Shown: positions 17,056 through 26,224, numbered from the stretch's first letter. The stretch: DNA of 64,000 nucleotides from Herbaspirillum sp. SJZ107 (GCF_006715485.1 NZ_VFNH01000005.1:1-64000); one strand, 5' to 3'. Notes: generated by a model from the letters alone, not told the origin. Translations and numbers: made by a program.

Positions 17056-20000
17056 TCAATGCAGGACTTCGTCCACCACGTCGGACCTGGCACGCGGCGC
17101 GCGTTTCGGCTTGTCCGCGGCCGGGTCGTCGCCGGCCGGCTTGCGTGGCGCCGCCGGTTTGGCGTGCGCGCCTTCGGCGCCGGCAGCCTTCGGATGAACG
17201 GCAACGGCTTTCGGGTGCGTGCCCTCGGCTGCCGGCTTGGCCGCAGGCTTGGCTTCGGATGCCGGCTTGGCCGGCTTGGCGTGCGCCGGCGTTTCATGCG
17301 CCGGCTTGGCCGCTGCCGGCTTCGCATGCGGCGCCTCGGCGTCGGCGGCCTTGGCTGCCGGCTTGGCTGCCGGCTTGGCGGCCGGCTTGGCGGCCGGTTT
17401 TGGCGCCACCGGCACCTCCACCGCCTTGGCTGCCGGCTTGGCGGTATCGCCGGCAGGCGCCGCCGCATCCTCCTCCACCGGCACCGCATCGCCTGCAGCC
17501 GCCGCGGCATCGTCACCGGTGGCTGCCTGCTCCTTGTCGGTCGCCACCGCATCCGTCGGCCCGGCCGGCGCAGCCACGCCAGCTCGCTCCACGTGCAGGC
17601 CCGGAATGGTGACGGTGTCCTGCTTCTCGACCATCGGCATCAGGCTCGGCGCCAGCGTCACCAGCAGCTGCACCGGCAGCGCGCTGGTGAAGTCGTAGTT
17701 GGCCGACTGCGGGCCGTGCACATAGGCGGTCATGCTGCCGAAGAAGCGCTCGCCGATGTTGAACACGAAGGTCGCCGAACGGTTCACGTAGCGCGATTCG
17801 ATCAGGCGGTGGCCGGCGCCGTAGACGTCGAAGCGCTGGTCGCCGGTACCGGTCTTGCCGCCCATCGAGATCACGCTGCCATCCTGCTTGACGAAGGCCT
17901 GCTTGACGCGCTTGGCGGTACCTTCCTGGGCCACGCCCTTGATGGCGTCGGCCACGGCACGCGCCACGTCCGGATTCAGCACCTGCTCGCCCTTCTCGGC
18001 GTCGCCGCGTTTCACCAGGGTTTCGTAGGGCGTGTCCTTGGCGAAGTGCAGCGAGTCGATGCGCTGGGTCGGCTTGCGCACGCCGCCGTTGACGATGATG
18101 CCCATCAGCTCGGCGAGCGCGATCGGACGGTCGGCCGAGGCCCCCAGCGTGGTCGCGTACGACGGCACCAGCGAATCGAACGGATAGCCCATCTTCTTCC
18201 ACTGGGCGTGGATCTTGAGGAAGGCTTCGACCTCGATCAGGCCGGCGATGCGCTTGTCCTGGGCGTGCTTGCGGTGGGTCTTGAACAGCCACGAATACAC
18301 TTCCTGGCGCTCTTTCACCGAAGCCTTGGTGACTTCGTCCCAGCCGGCTTTCGGATGGGTGCGCAGGTAGCCGACCAGCCACAGTTCGAGCGGGTGTACC
18401 GAAGCCACGTAGCCGCGGTCGGCCAGCGACATGTTGGCCGGGGCGTACTGGTCGTACATCTTGGCGATGCGTTCTTCGTCGACTTCGCTGTCGGCCGGCA
18501 GGTAGCTGTGCAGGAACTTGCTGAACTCGGCCAGCGAAGCTTCCGGATGGATCGTGCGGTGGACCGCCGCCAGCTTGGACGCGCGGATGCGCACGCCCTG
18601 CATCAGCGCCGGTTCGACTTCCGCCGGCGCCATCACGCGGTACTTGTTCCAGAAGCGCGCCAGGAAGTCCTTGCCTTCGCGGTCGGCGAAGCGCGACAGG
18701 TATTCGGCGCGGCGCGGGTCGTCGGCGTCGGCCAGCAGCTGGGCCGAGGAGCCCGGCAGCTGGAACATGTAGTAGCGCACCACGTCGCGCATCAGGCGCA
18801 CGAACAGCAGGTTGGTCGAGTTCTGCAGGCCCTGCTGCACGGTCAGGATGCGCGAATCATCCAGCTTGCTGAAGTTGCCGAAGGTGTGGACGCCGCCGCC
18901 GGTGAAGAAGGCTTCGCCCGGGTTGCCGGAATAGGTGCGCTCCATGGCCGCGTGCAGCATCGGCGGCAGGCCGCGGTCGGCGCCTGCCGGCAGCGTCGAG
19001 AAGTACTCGACCGCCCATTGCGACAGCCGGTCCTTCGGATCGACGCTCACCTTCGCCAGTTCCGATTTCGACATCGGCTCGTAGCGCTTGTGCAGCTGGT
19101 CGACGATGTCGAGGTAGGTCGTCAGCGTGCGCAGCTTGGCGGTCGAGCCCAGGTCCAGCTTGGCGCCTTCGTTGATGTCGAGCGGCTGGTCGTAGTTGTC
19201 GGTCTGGACGCGCAGGTAGTTCACCTTGTCGCCGCGTTCCATCAGCGTGAAGCTGTACACGACCTTGGACGGGTCGCCGTTGCCGAGCATGCCCTTGCCG
19301 GTCAGGCCGGCGGCGGCGGCCGCTTCGTTGTCGGTCAGGCGGCGCAGCGCGGCGGTGACGGCCTTCTGGGCGTCCGCGTCGAGCGTGGTCTTGACCGTCA
19401 GGTCGAGGCGGTCGAGGTTGTACAGGCGCGAGTCGCCCAGCAGGTTGGCCAGGTGGTTGCGCACCGCATTGGCGGCCTTGCGGGTAACAAAAGTGTTGGC
19501 CGGCGGCGGCGCCACGCCCGAGCCCAGCGCCGGGTGCAGCACCACGGCGGTGGCGGCGTCGCGCAGCGCCGGCGAAATGACGCCGGCCTGGGCCAGCACG
19601 CGCAGGTGGCTGTTGGTGAGCGTTTCGAGGTCCTTCTCGCCGGCGCCCAGGTAGTAGGCCGGGCGGCGCTGCGCGATCATCAGGGACAATGCTTCCTTGT
19701 ACACCAGCGCGTATTCCGGGGTGACGGCGTTGGTGGCGAGGATCTTGTTCATGGACGCGAAATCGCGGCCGTACCAGACCCACATGCCGTCGCCGATGCC
19801 GTTCACTTCGCCGTAGCCCAGCTTAGCCGACAGCGGCACCGTGTTCAGGTACTCGAGCACGATGCGGCGGCGCGCCTTGCTGGTGTCTTCGCCGTCTTCA
19901 TAGGCGCGCAGCGTGGCCGAGGCCATCTGGCGCAGCTTGTCGGTGGTCGACGCGGTGCGGCCTTCCGGCGAGTGGCGGTATTTTTCGATCTGGGTCGCCA

Positions 20001-20868
20001 GCGTGCTGCCGCCGGCCACGCGCGAACCGCTGCCCAGGCCGACCGAGTGCAGGGTCTTGTCGAACACCGCCTTCGAGAAGCGGTCCCACTCCACCGCCGG
20101 GTTGCGCTTCGGGTAGGTGGTGTCGAGCAGCTCGCGGTTCTCGATGAACAGCAGGCTTTGCACCAGCAGCGAAGGCGCCGCTTCGAAATTGTCGTACAGG
20201 CGTTCCGGGAAGCGCGCCGAGAACAGCGGCTCGCCGCCGTTGTCGAGGATATCGAGGCCGGCGCGGGTTTTTTCGCGGTAGGTGGCGAACACGCCGTGGC
20301 CGGCCAGTTCCAGCATCTTGGGCGACATGCGCGCCTGCGACGCGACCACGTAGTCGCGCGTCTTCAGCTTGGCCAGGTAGTTGGGCAGGTTCGAGTAGCC
20401 GAGCCGCTCGTCGTAGGGGCTGGCGGTCGGGAAGCGGATCGCATCGCTCGGTCCCGGCTGCACGCGGTAGCTGATCTTCTTGGCCAGGTTGGCGAAGAAC
20501 CTGGCCTGCAGCGTCGAGGTGCGGCTTTCGTAGACGGCCAGGCCGGAGGCGGCGGCGACCGCGATCAGCAGCAGTACCAGCAGCGCGCGCCGGGCACGGC
20601 GCCAGCGCGGCCGGGTCGGCGGCGCCGGCGGCGGCTCCATGCCGGACGACCCGGTATCGCCGGGGATCGGATCGTCGAGCCGCGGCTCGCGTACGGGGTC
20701 GAAGACGGGTTCGAGGCGCTGCGGCGCTTCGCGCAGCGGCACATCCTGCTCGGCGGCCATGGCGGGGACGCCGGCCAGGATGGGTTGACCCGGCTGGGCC
20801 GCACCGAGGATGCGGCGCAGGGCGCGGGCGATGCTACGAGGCCGTCGGAGACGGCGGATACTTTCCAT
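17056..20868 (-). CDS. Divergent bifunctional penicillin-binding protein with Ala/Lys/Pro tail
   Basis: Probable peptidoglycan synthase, 1270 aa, much longer than class A PBPs (about 750-850). A cytoplasmic N-terminal tail and one transmembrane helix (about 95-113) precede a GT51-like domain: the catalytic Glu appears conserved in LLFIENREL (E243), but the usual EDxxFxxHxG continuation is missing; GGSTLATQIEK (about 287-296) matches the second GT51 motif. The transpeptidase domain has the STAK tetrad near 575-578, an STN motif (LQNSTNLLF) and GGKTGTGDQ. From about residue 1125 the protein becomes an Ala/Lys/Pro repeat (AAKPAAKPAAK) resembling histone-H1-like tails, probably periplasmic. The TAXI-family gene follows by 39 nt. 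Confidence 0.85.
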   Translation of the reverse strand: MESIRRLRRPRSIARALRRILGAAQPGQPILAGVPAMAAEQDVPLREAPQRLEPVFDPVREPRLDDPIPGDTGSSGMEPPPAPPTRPRWRRARRALLVLLLIAVAAASGLAVYESRTSTLQARFFANLAKKISYRVQPGPSDAIRFPTASPYDERLGYSNLPNYLAKLKTRDYVVASQARMSPKMLELAGHGVFATYREKTRAGLDILDNGGEPLFSARFPERLYDNFEAAPSLLVQSLLFIENRELLDTTYPKRNPAVEWDRFSKAVFDKTLHSVGLGSGSRVAGGSTLATQIEKYRHSPEGRTASTTDKLRQMASATLRAYEDGEDTSKARRRIVLEYLNTVPLSAKLGYGEVNGIGDGMWVWYGRDFASMNKILATNAVTPEYALVYKEALSLMIAQRRPAYYLGAGEKDLETLTNSHLRVLAQAGVISPALRDAATAVVLHPALGSGVAPPPANTFVTRKAANAVRNHLANLLGDSRLYNLDRLDLTVKTTLDADAQKAVTAALRRLTDNEAAAAAGLTGKGMLGNGDPSKVVYSFTLMERGDKVNYLRVQTDNYDQPLDINEGAKLDLGSTAKLRTLTTYLDIVDQLHKRYEPMSKSELAKVSVDPKDRLSQWAVEYFSTLPAGADRGLPPMLHAAMERTYSGNPGEAFFTGGGVHTFGNFSKLDDSRILTVQQGLQNSTNLLFVRLMRDVVRYYMFQLPGSSAQLLADADDPRRAEYLSRFADREGKDFLARFWNKYRVMAPAEVEPALMQGVRIRASKLAAVHRTIHPEASLAEFSKFLHSYLPADSEVDEERIAKMYDQYAPANMSLADRGYVASVHPLELWLVGYLRTHPKAGWDEVTKASVKERQEVYSWLFKTHRKHAQDKRIAGLIEVEAFLKIHAQWKKMGYPFDSLVPSYATTLGASADRPIALAELMGIIVNGGVRKPTQRIDSLHFAKDTPYETLVKRGDAEKGEQVLNPDVARAVADAIKGVAQEGTAKRVKQAFVKQDGSVISMGGKTGTGDQRFDVYGAGHRLIESRYVNRSATFVFNIGERFFGSMTAYVHGPQSANYDFTSALPVQLLVTLAPSLMPMVEKQDTVTIPGLHVERAGVAAPAGPTDAVATDKEQAATGDDAAAAAGDAVPVEEDAAAPAGDTAKPAAKAVEVPVAPKPAAKPAAKPAAKPAAKAADAEAPHAKPAAAKPAHETPAHAKPAKPASEAKPAAKPAAEGTHPKAVAVHPKAAGAEGAHAKPAAPRKPAGDDPAADKPKRAPRARSDVVDEVLH

Positions 20869-21204
20869 GATGGCTCAACCGGTTAATTCATTCGGGATCG
20901 TAAAACCTGCGGTATTTCGGGGTCCCTTGCCTGCAATTCCCGCCAACCGGCGCGCCCACGCTTGCTGGTCGTTTCGAGTGTTCGAGGTCGTCAAAAAGTT
21001 CACAATGTCGGGCGTAACGGAGGCCAGAACATGGGCCAAAGCACGCTGCTTACAGACATCATTCCACCACATCAATGTGACGGACAGGAACCACTCACGC
21101 AGTTTTTTGACGCCGCCCGTGTATTTTCGCAAAAAAACAACGGCTCAGTTTGCAACAGCGTACCTGCTCCGCAACGCGCAGTTCGCTGATCATTCAGCCG
21201 AGTC
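20869..21204. other. Intergenic region without a recognisable gene
   Basis: A 336-bp gap upstream of the penicillin-binding protein (leftward) and downstream of the CinA-N gene. Short open frames on both strands (for example 20875-21132 minus) have no start signal or recognisable sequence. It presumably carries the PBP promoter; no convincing -35/-10 pair or terminator was found. Confidence 0.4.
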
Positions 21205-21990
21205 CTACACCAGTGTGTATTCCGCTGCAATACGATCGAGTTCGGCCTGCATCTCATCGAAGGCGGCCGCCACTTGTTCCGGTTCTCCCTTCACGCCCAG
21301 CTCGATGTGGCGGCGTGTCTGGGCATCGCCGACGCTCGGCAGGCTGAACACGCGGATGCCCGGATAACGCGTTTCCAGCATTTCCATCAGCGGGGTCAGC
21401 AGCGACTCGGGTTGCTCATAAACCAGCAGCGCGCGCTCGGCGCGGGCTTCGCGGTGGAACTGGTCGGCGTACAAGTTATCCAGCACCCAGGCGATCATCG
21501 GCCAGGCCATCACCGGGAAGCCGGGCACGAAGTGATGGTGGGCAATTGTAAAACCGGGGATGCGATTGTACGGGTTCGGGATCAGGCGGCTGCCCGCCGG
21601 GAACTCGGCCATTTTCAGGCGCTGCAGGTTGTCCGGCGATTCCAGGTCGGCTTCGCGCCCGGCCTCGCGCGCGGTCTCGCGGATGCGCTCCTGCACCAGC
21701 AGCTTCCCTTCCTGATGCAGTTCGAGCGGCACGCCAAGTGCCGCCGCCGCGCACTGGCGCGTGTGGTCGTCCGGCGTGGCGCCGATGCCGCCGCAGGAAA
21801 ACACGACGTCCGGCCCGGCCAGCGTGCGCCGCAGGGTTGCCGTGATGCGCGCCGGATCGTCGCCGACGATTTCGGCCCAGGCCAGTTGCAGGCCGCGTTC
21901 GCCCAGCAGTTCGATCACCTTGGGCAGGTGCTTGTCGCTGCGTTTGCCGGACAGGATCTCGTCGCCGATGATAATGAGGCCGAATGCCAT
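21205..21990 (-). CDS. Molybdopterin-binding-fold protein (CinA N-terminal type)
   Basis: Cytoplasmic protein of the COG1058 MoCF-biosynthesis/CinA-N family, 261 aa. The opening GLIIIGDEILSGKRSDKHLP and the FSCGGIGATPDDHTRQ loop are the family's nucleotide/molybdopterin-binding signatures. It lacks the CinA C-terminal amidase (PncC) domain. Members are linked to nucleotide or cofactor repair, but the substrate here is unknown. Start at 21990 with AAGGAAGGAA upstream. It is last in a run of leftward genes, 84 nt after the EI24 gene. Confidence 0.85.
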   Translation of the reverse strand: MAFGLIIIGDEILSGKRSDKHLPKVIELLGERGLQLAWAEIVGDDPARITATLRRTLAGPDVVFSCGGIGATPDDHTRQCAAAALGVPLELHQEGKLLVQERIRETAREAGREADLESPDNLQRLKMAEFPAGSRLIPNPYNRIPGFTIAHHHFVPGFPVMAWPMIAWVLDNLYADQFHREARAERALLVYEQPESLLTPLMEMLETRYPGIRVFSLPSVGDAQTRRHIELGVKGEPEQVAAAFDEMQAELDRIAAEYTLV

Positions 21991-22074
21991 TGCCGTTCCT
22001 TCCTTCTTGCGGTTGATGGAATTGGAAATGGCTTCAGTGTGCCACGAAGCCTTTGCAGGCCGCGCGGCGTTCGT

Positions 22075-22893
22075 TCAGGCTTTGGGGGCCACAGCACCGG
22101 CACGCAGGTCGGCCAGCGCCTGCAGGCAGTAATACTGGAACCACAGGCCGGTAAAGATGAAGATCACCAGGTACAGCCAGATCGACAGCACGGCAAGCAC
22201 CGGGAACAGCACCACCGAGATCAGCGCGCCGCCGATCCATACCACGCCCGGCAACGCGCCGAGCAGGCCGGAGATGGTGCCGATCAGGAGCAGCTGGCGG
22301 CGGCGCGCCGCCACGATCGCCAGACGCTCCTCGCGGCTGGCGTGGATCGAGAGCGCGTCGTAGCTCATCACGCGCGCAGTCAGCCAGCCCCACAGCACGG
22401 CCTGCACCAGCAGCGCCAGCGGCGCCAGCGCGTACAGCGGCAGCGTCACGAGCCACAGCAGGGCAAACACGACGATGCCGGACAGGTTGACGCCCAGGCT
22501 GCCGAGGAAGCTGCCGCCCTCGCGCCGCTCCAGGTCCGGAAACTGGACCCGGCTGACGTGGCGCGCGATGGCCGGCATGGCGCCGACGCCGATGAACAGC
22601 AGCGAGGTGACGATCATCAGCGGCAGCAGCACCAGCATCGCCACCAGCGGCACCACCAGCGTCTTCAGGAAGCCGAGGCCAAGGGTGGCCAGCACGCTGC
22701 CGCTGGTCTTGAACAGATCGTATTCGTGGAACAGGCCGGTCAGGCTGTCGAGCAGCGGCTGCATGCCGGCGTACAGCAGGCCACCCCACAGCGCCAGCGA
22801 CAGCAGCAGCGGCACCACCGACAGCAGCAGCATGCGGCGCGAGAACTGCGAGCGCAGCGCGCGCCCGTAGGCGATCGCGATCGGGCGCATCAT
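22075..22893 (-). CDS. EI24-domain (CysZ-like) membrane protein
   Basis: Integral membrane protein, 272 aa, with the EI24/CysZ fold: several long hydrophobic segments at about residues 20-45, 65-100, 150-185 and 210-250. In CysZ this fold transports sulfate, but many EI24 proteins have no known substrate and no cys genes are adjacent. The start ATG overlaps the stop of the upstream hydroxylase gene (ATGA), so translation is probably coupled. Two adjacent ATGs (22893, 22890) are possible starts. Confidence 0.85.
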   Translation of the reverse strand: MMRPIAIAYGRALRSQFSRRMLLLSVVPLLLSLALWGGLLYAGMQPLLDSLTGLFHEYDLFKTSGSVLATLGLGFLKTLVVPLVAMLVLLPLMIVTSLLFIGVGAMPAIARHVSRVQFPDLERREGGSFLGSLGVNLSGIVVFALLWLVTLPLYALAPLALLVQAVLWGWLTARVMSYDALSIHASREERLAIVAARRRQLLLIGTISGLLGALPGVVWIGGALISVVLFPVLAVLSIWLYLVIFIFTGLWFQYYCLQALADLRAGAVAPKA

Positions 22894-23903
22894 GAGGCTT
22901 TACGGCGGTCGTGGCGGAACAGTCGGAATGCATCCGCCATCCGCACCAGGCCGAGCCACTGCTGGCGCCAGAAGCCGCGGCCGTAGTCGCGTCCCGCGCG
23001 TACCGTGCCGTCCGGGAGGGTGCGCTCGAACTGGTCGCGCACGCCGGTGCCGTGCCAGCCCTTGTCGAAATTGGCGGTGCCGAACAGGATGTCCCACACC
23101 GGCAGCAGCACGCCGAAATTGCAGCCGCCCAGCGATCCCTGGCCGCGCGACTCGTGTCCCAGCCCGACCGCGTGGTGGGTGCGGTGGAAGCGCGGCGAAA
23201 TCAGGAGACGCTCGCCGATGGCGCCGAAGTGAAGCCGCACGTTCGCGTGCTGCAGCGATTGCAGCGAGCGCGACACCGCCACCAGCAGCACGTACTGTCC
23301 CGGTGCGACGCCGATCGCCAGCGCCAGCACCGCCATGTAGACGTCGCGCAGCAGATCATCCAATAAATGGTTCCGGTTGTCGCTCCACAGGTTCATGTTG
23401 CGCTGGCTGTGGTGCAGGCTGTGCAGCGCCCACCACCAGCGGAACTTGTGCTGGCCGCGGTGGAACCAGTAGTCGAAGAAATCGAGCACCACCAGATAGA
23501 GCAAAAAGCTCGCGAGCGGCGGCATCCCGGCCACCAGCGATTCCAGGTTGAACGGGTGCACGCCCTCCATGCGCAGCAGGCCGGCCACGTGGTCCATGAG
23601 AGGATCGAGCGTAAAGAACACCGCCATCGTGAACAGGCCGAGGCGGTGGATCAGGGTGTAGATGAAATCGTTCAGGCGCGCGTGGCGGTCGGTCATCCGC
23701 TGCGCCGGGAACAGGGCTTCGAGCGGACGCAGGACCAGGTACAGGGCCGCGACTTCGCAGGCGCCGGTGAGGAACCACTCGACGCCTTCGAAGGCGTCCT
23801 CGGTGTACTCACCGAGGCCGGTATGAAACAGGATGGGTTCGACCACGCTCTCGAACAGCCAGCCCTGGAGGAATGCGAACCAATCGAGGAAATGCTGGAT
23901 CAT
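22890..23903 (-). CDS. Sterol desaturase/fatty acid hydroxylase family membrane di-iron protein
   Basis: Membrane-bound di-iron hydroxylase/desaturase, 337 aa. The eight-histidine metal signature is present: HRGQH (HX3H) near residue 155, HSLHHS (HX2HH) near 168 and HRTHH (HX2HH) near 246, with hydrophobic helices around residues 75-115 and 125-150. Bacterial members act on sterols, carotenoids, fatty acids or ornithine lipids; the substrate here is unknown. It lies 20 nt downstream of a polysaccharide deacetylase gene and overlaps the EI24 gene by 4 nt, so all three are likely one operon. Confidence 0.9.
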   Translation of the reverse strand: MIQHFLDWFAFLQGWLFESVVEPILFHTGLGEYTEDAFEGVEWFLTGACEVAALYLVLRPLEALFPAQRMTDRHARLNDFIYTLIHRLGLFTMAVFFTLDPLMDHVAGLLRMEGVHPFNLESLVAGMPPLASFLLYLVVLDFFDYWFHRGQHKFRWWWALHSLHHSQRNMNLWSDNRNHLLDDLLRDVYMAVLALAIGVAPGQYVLLVAVSRSLQSLQHANVRLHFGAIGERLLISPRFHRTHHAVGLGHESRGQGSLGGCNFGVLLPVWDILFGTANFDKGWHGTGVRDQFERTLPDGTVRAGRDYGRGFWRQQWLGLVRMADAFRLFRHDRRKAS

Positions 23904-23923
23904 GATGATGTATTACGAAATTT

Positions 23924-24703
23924 CTAAGGCCGGACATCCGGATGCTCGCGCAGTGTAGCGAAACAGAAGCCTTTCTGCTGCAGACCTGAAATCAGGGGTT
24001 CGAGGTTGGCCGGCATCCACGGGTCCTTGCGCGACCAGATGCCCATGTGGGCCATGAAGATGTCGCCATCCTTGAGGTTGTCGAGGGCGCGCTTGAGCAG
24101 CAGCGCATTCGGGTAGACGTCGCTATTGGTCTCGTCGCCCGAGAAGCCGACCTTGGCCCAGCCCACGTGTTTGTAGCCGCAGCTTTTGGCGGCGGCCAGG
24201 ATGTTGGGCGACGAGTGGCCGCCCGGCGTGCGGAAGATCGGGTCGATGTGGTGCCCGGTCAGCTCCACGAAACGGGTGTCGACGCGGCGCAATTCGTCGC
24301 AGTACTGCTGCGCGCTCCAGGTCTGCGTCTTGCCGGCGTGCTGGCCGAACTGCGGCCGCACCTTGATCCTGCCGCCGGCGGCGTCGGCACGGAAGTAGAC
24401 GTGGTCGAAGGTGTGGCTGCCGAAGGCATGGCCCTCGGCCACCCGCGCCTTCCAGTAGCCCGACCAGGCGGGATCGAGCGACCAGTCGCCGCGCACCGTC
24501 TTTTCGTTGGCCAGGAAGAAGGTGGCCTTGACGTGGTGCCTGCGCAGCGTGTCGGCGATCAGCTCGGCCTGCGACTGGCTGCCGGTGTCGAAGGTCAGGT
24601 AGATCGTGCCCCTGCAGGAGTGCACGCCGGCGTCCGCCGCGAACGCCGGCGTCGAGAGCACGGCGGCCAGCAGCAGCGCCGCCTTGTGCCGGCGCCCCGC
24701 CAT
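23924..24703 (-). CDS. Polysaccharide deacetylase (NodB/CE4) with altered metal motif
   Basis: Probable secreted carbohydrate-esterase-4 protein, 259 aa. The correct start is the ATG at 24703; the much longer frame reaching 25348 is antisense-like noise over the next gene. A signal peptide (about residues 1-23) precedes the NodB domain. Motif 1 is TFDTG rather than TFDDG: the catalytic-base Asp (D39) is kept, but the metal-binding Asp is Thr40. Motif 2 HTFDH (H97, H101) and motif 3 RTPGG are intact. The start codon overlaps the propeller gene's stop as TGATG, so translation is coupled. Activity with two protein metal ligands is uncertain. Confidence 0.88.
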   Translation of the reverse strand: MAGRRHKAALLLAAVLSTPAFAADAGVHSCRGTIYLTFDTGSQSQAELIADTLRRHHVKATFFLANEKTVRGDWSLDPAWSGYWKARVAEGHAFGSHTFDHVYFRADAAGGRIKVRPQFGQHAGKTQTWSAQQYCDELRRVDTRFVELTGHHIDPIFRTPGGHSSPNILAAAKSCGYKHVGWAKVGFSGDETNSDVYPNALLLKRALDNLKDGDIFMAHMGIWSRKDPWMPANLEPLISGLQQKGFCFATLREHPDVRP

Positions 24704-25674
24704 CACATCCTCGGCGCCGAGTTGGCGAAGAACACGCCGTGCGGCGAGCGTCCCACCGGGATCATCTTGATCACCTTGCGGCTGGCGACGTCGATCACGG
24801 CCACCTTCTTGATCCAGCGCTGGGTCACCCACAGGGTCTTGCCGTCGCTTGAGAGCTCCATGCAGTCCGGACCGCCCGGCACCGGGATCATGCCGATGTT
24901 CTCCAGCGTGACCTGGTCGATGATGTTGATCGAGTTCTGCACCCGGTTCGACACGAAGATGTGGCGCTTGTTGCCGAGCGCGCGGAAGTTGTGGGCGCCG
25001 TTGCCGGTCTTGATGCGCTTGACGGTCTTGGCGGCGCGCCAGTCGATCACCTCCACGTAGTCGCTGCCCATGATCCCGACCAGCAGGTGCTTGTCGTCCG
25101 GGGTCATGGTGATGCCGGCCGGGAGCTTGCCAACCGGGAGCGTCCACTTGATGGCGCCGGTCTTGAGGTCGACCGCGCTGACCTGGTCGCTGCCCTGGCG
25201 CGTGATGAAGGCGGTGGTGCTGGCGGCGTCGAAGGCGATGTGGCTCGGCATGCGCGGCATCGGCACGCGGCGGCTCAATACGAAATTGCCGTTCACGTAC
25301 TGGTAGATGTCGATGCGGTCGAGGCGCAGCGCGGTCGAGACGAACCACTTCTGGTCCGGCGAAAAGCCGATCTGGTACGGGTCGAGCACGTCCGACACCT
25401 TGCGCTGGATCTTGCCGGTGACCGGGTCCAGGAAAATCAGTTCATTGCCCACCGAGCTGGCCACGATCAGCGACTTGTTGTCCGGCGTCGCCATCAAGTG
25501 GTGCGGCTCCTTGCCGACCGCAAAGGTGCCTTGATCGGCGCCGCTGGCCTGATCCAGCAGCTGGACGGTGGCATCGCGCGAATTCAGCACGACGACGACG
25601 TTGGCCTGTGCGGATTGCACGGCGGTCAACAGGCAGGCGGCGGAGAGGAAGAGCGTACGGAAACGGCGCAGCAT
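24703..25674 (-). CDS. YncE-like beta-propeller protein (YVTN repeats)
   Basis: Exported seven-bladed beta-propeller of the YncE/YVTN family, 323 aa. A signal peptide ends near residue 24 (AQA). Repeats with the pattern VIDxxxxKVxxxIxVGxxPHG recur, for example VGKEPHHLMATPDNKSLIV and IPVGRSPHGVFF. Such propellers are periplasmic binding or scaffold proteins without known catalysis. It is the first gene of the leftward operon with the deacetylase, hydroxylase and EI24 genes. Confidence 0.9.
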   Translation of the reverse strand: MLRRFRTLFLSAACLLTAVQSAQANVVVVLNSRDATVQLLDQASGADQGTFAVGKEPHHLMATPDNKSLIVASSVGNELIFLDPVTGKIQRKVSDVLDPYQIGFSPDQKWFVSTALRLDRIDIYQYVNGNFVLSRRVPMPRMPSHIAFDAASTTAFITRQGSDQVSAVDLKTGAIKWTLPVGKLPAGITMTPDDKHLLVGIMGSDYVEVIDWRAAKTVKRIKTGNGAHNFRALGNKRHIFVSNRVQNSINIIDQVTLENIGMIPVPGGPDCMELSSDGKTLWVTQRWIKKVAVIDVASRKVIKMIPVGRSPHGVFFANSAPRM

Positions 25675-25867
25675 GACGGTGAAAGCCCGGAGGTGGAAAA
25701 CTATTATTCTACGGGGAAACGTTACGGCGACATGACCGGTTCGCCTGAATTCACGAGTTTATGTACATATTCGGCGCGCCGCCGCAACACAGTGGAAAAC
25801 CCGTTAATAGCGCTTTGACAGGCCATGGACTACAATCGGCCTTTTCCCTGAACAAGAAGGAAACATT
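25675..25867. promoter_or_regulatory. Divergent promoter region, propeller operon and FKBP gene
   Basis: A 193-bp AT-richer gap between divergently transcribed genes. The FKBP ribosome-binding site AAGAAGGAAAC precedes 25868. No confident -35/-10 pair with normal spacing was identified for either direction. Confidence 0.4.
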
Positions 25868-26224
25868 ATGGCAATTAACACCACGAACTCCGGCCTGCAG
25901 TACGAAGACACCGTCGAAGGCAGCGGTCCGGAAGCGACTGCCGGCAAGTACGTGACCGTGCACTACACCGGCTGGCTGCGCAACGACGACGGCAGCGCCG
26001 GCGCCAAGTTCGATTCCAGCAAAGACCGCAACGACCCGTTCCAGTTCCCGCTGGGCGCCGGCCACGTGATCAAGGGCTGGGACGAAGGCGTGCAAGGCAT
26101 GAAAGTCGGTGGCGCGCGCCGCCTGATCATCCCGGCAAGCCTGGGCTATGGCGCCCGCGGCGCCGGCGGCGTGATCCCGCCGAATGCGACGCTGATCTTC
26201 GACGTCGAGCTGCTGGACGTATAA
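25868..26224 (+). CDS. FKBP-type peptidyl-prolyl isomerase
   Basis: Single-domain FKBP prolyl isomerase, 118 aa, no signal peptide, so cytoplasmic. Canonical features are VTVHYTGWL, the KFDSSKDR loop, FPLGAGHVIKGWDEG and the YGARGAGGVIPPNATLIFDVEL C-terminal strand region. It matches the small betaproteobacterial FKBP genes closely. Monocistronic; a short 8-bp inverted repeat without a T-run follows the stop at 26230-26247. Confidence 0.95.
   Translation: MAINTTNSGLQYEDTVEGSGPEATAGKYVTVHYTGWLRNDDGSAGAKFDSSKDRNDPFQFPLGAGHVIKGWDEGVQGMKVGGARRLIIPASLGYGARGAGGVIPPNATLIFDVELLDV

Noticed and set aside
17340..17400. Short tandem GC-rich repeats that might suggest a CRISPR or VNTR
   Set aside because: They encode the AAKP repeats of the PBP tail and have no spacers.
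16153..20886. 1577-codon open frame on the plus strand over the PBP gene
   Set aside because: Antisense shadow: the minus-strand frame carries signal/TM, STAK, STN and KTG motifs; the plus frame is a low-complexity Gln/Arg/Gly mix produced by codon bias.
20875..21132. 85-codon minus-strand ORF upstream of the PBP
   Set aside because: No ribosome-binding site, no recognisable domain, unusual composition.
24704..25348. N-terminal extension of the deacetylase frame
   Set aside because: The extension is antisense-like noise over the propeller gene in the same direction; signal peptide and TGATG coupling support the start at 24703.
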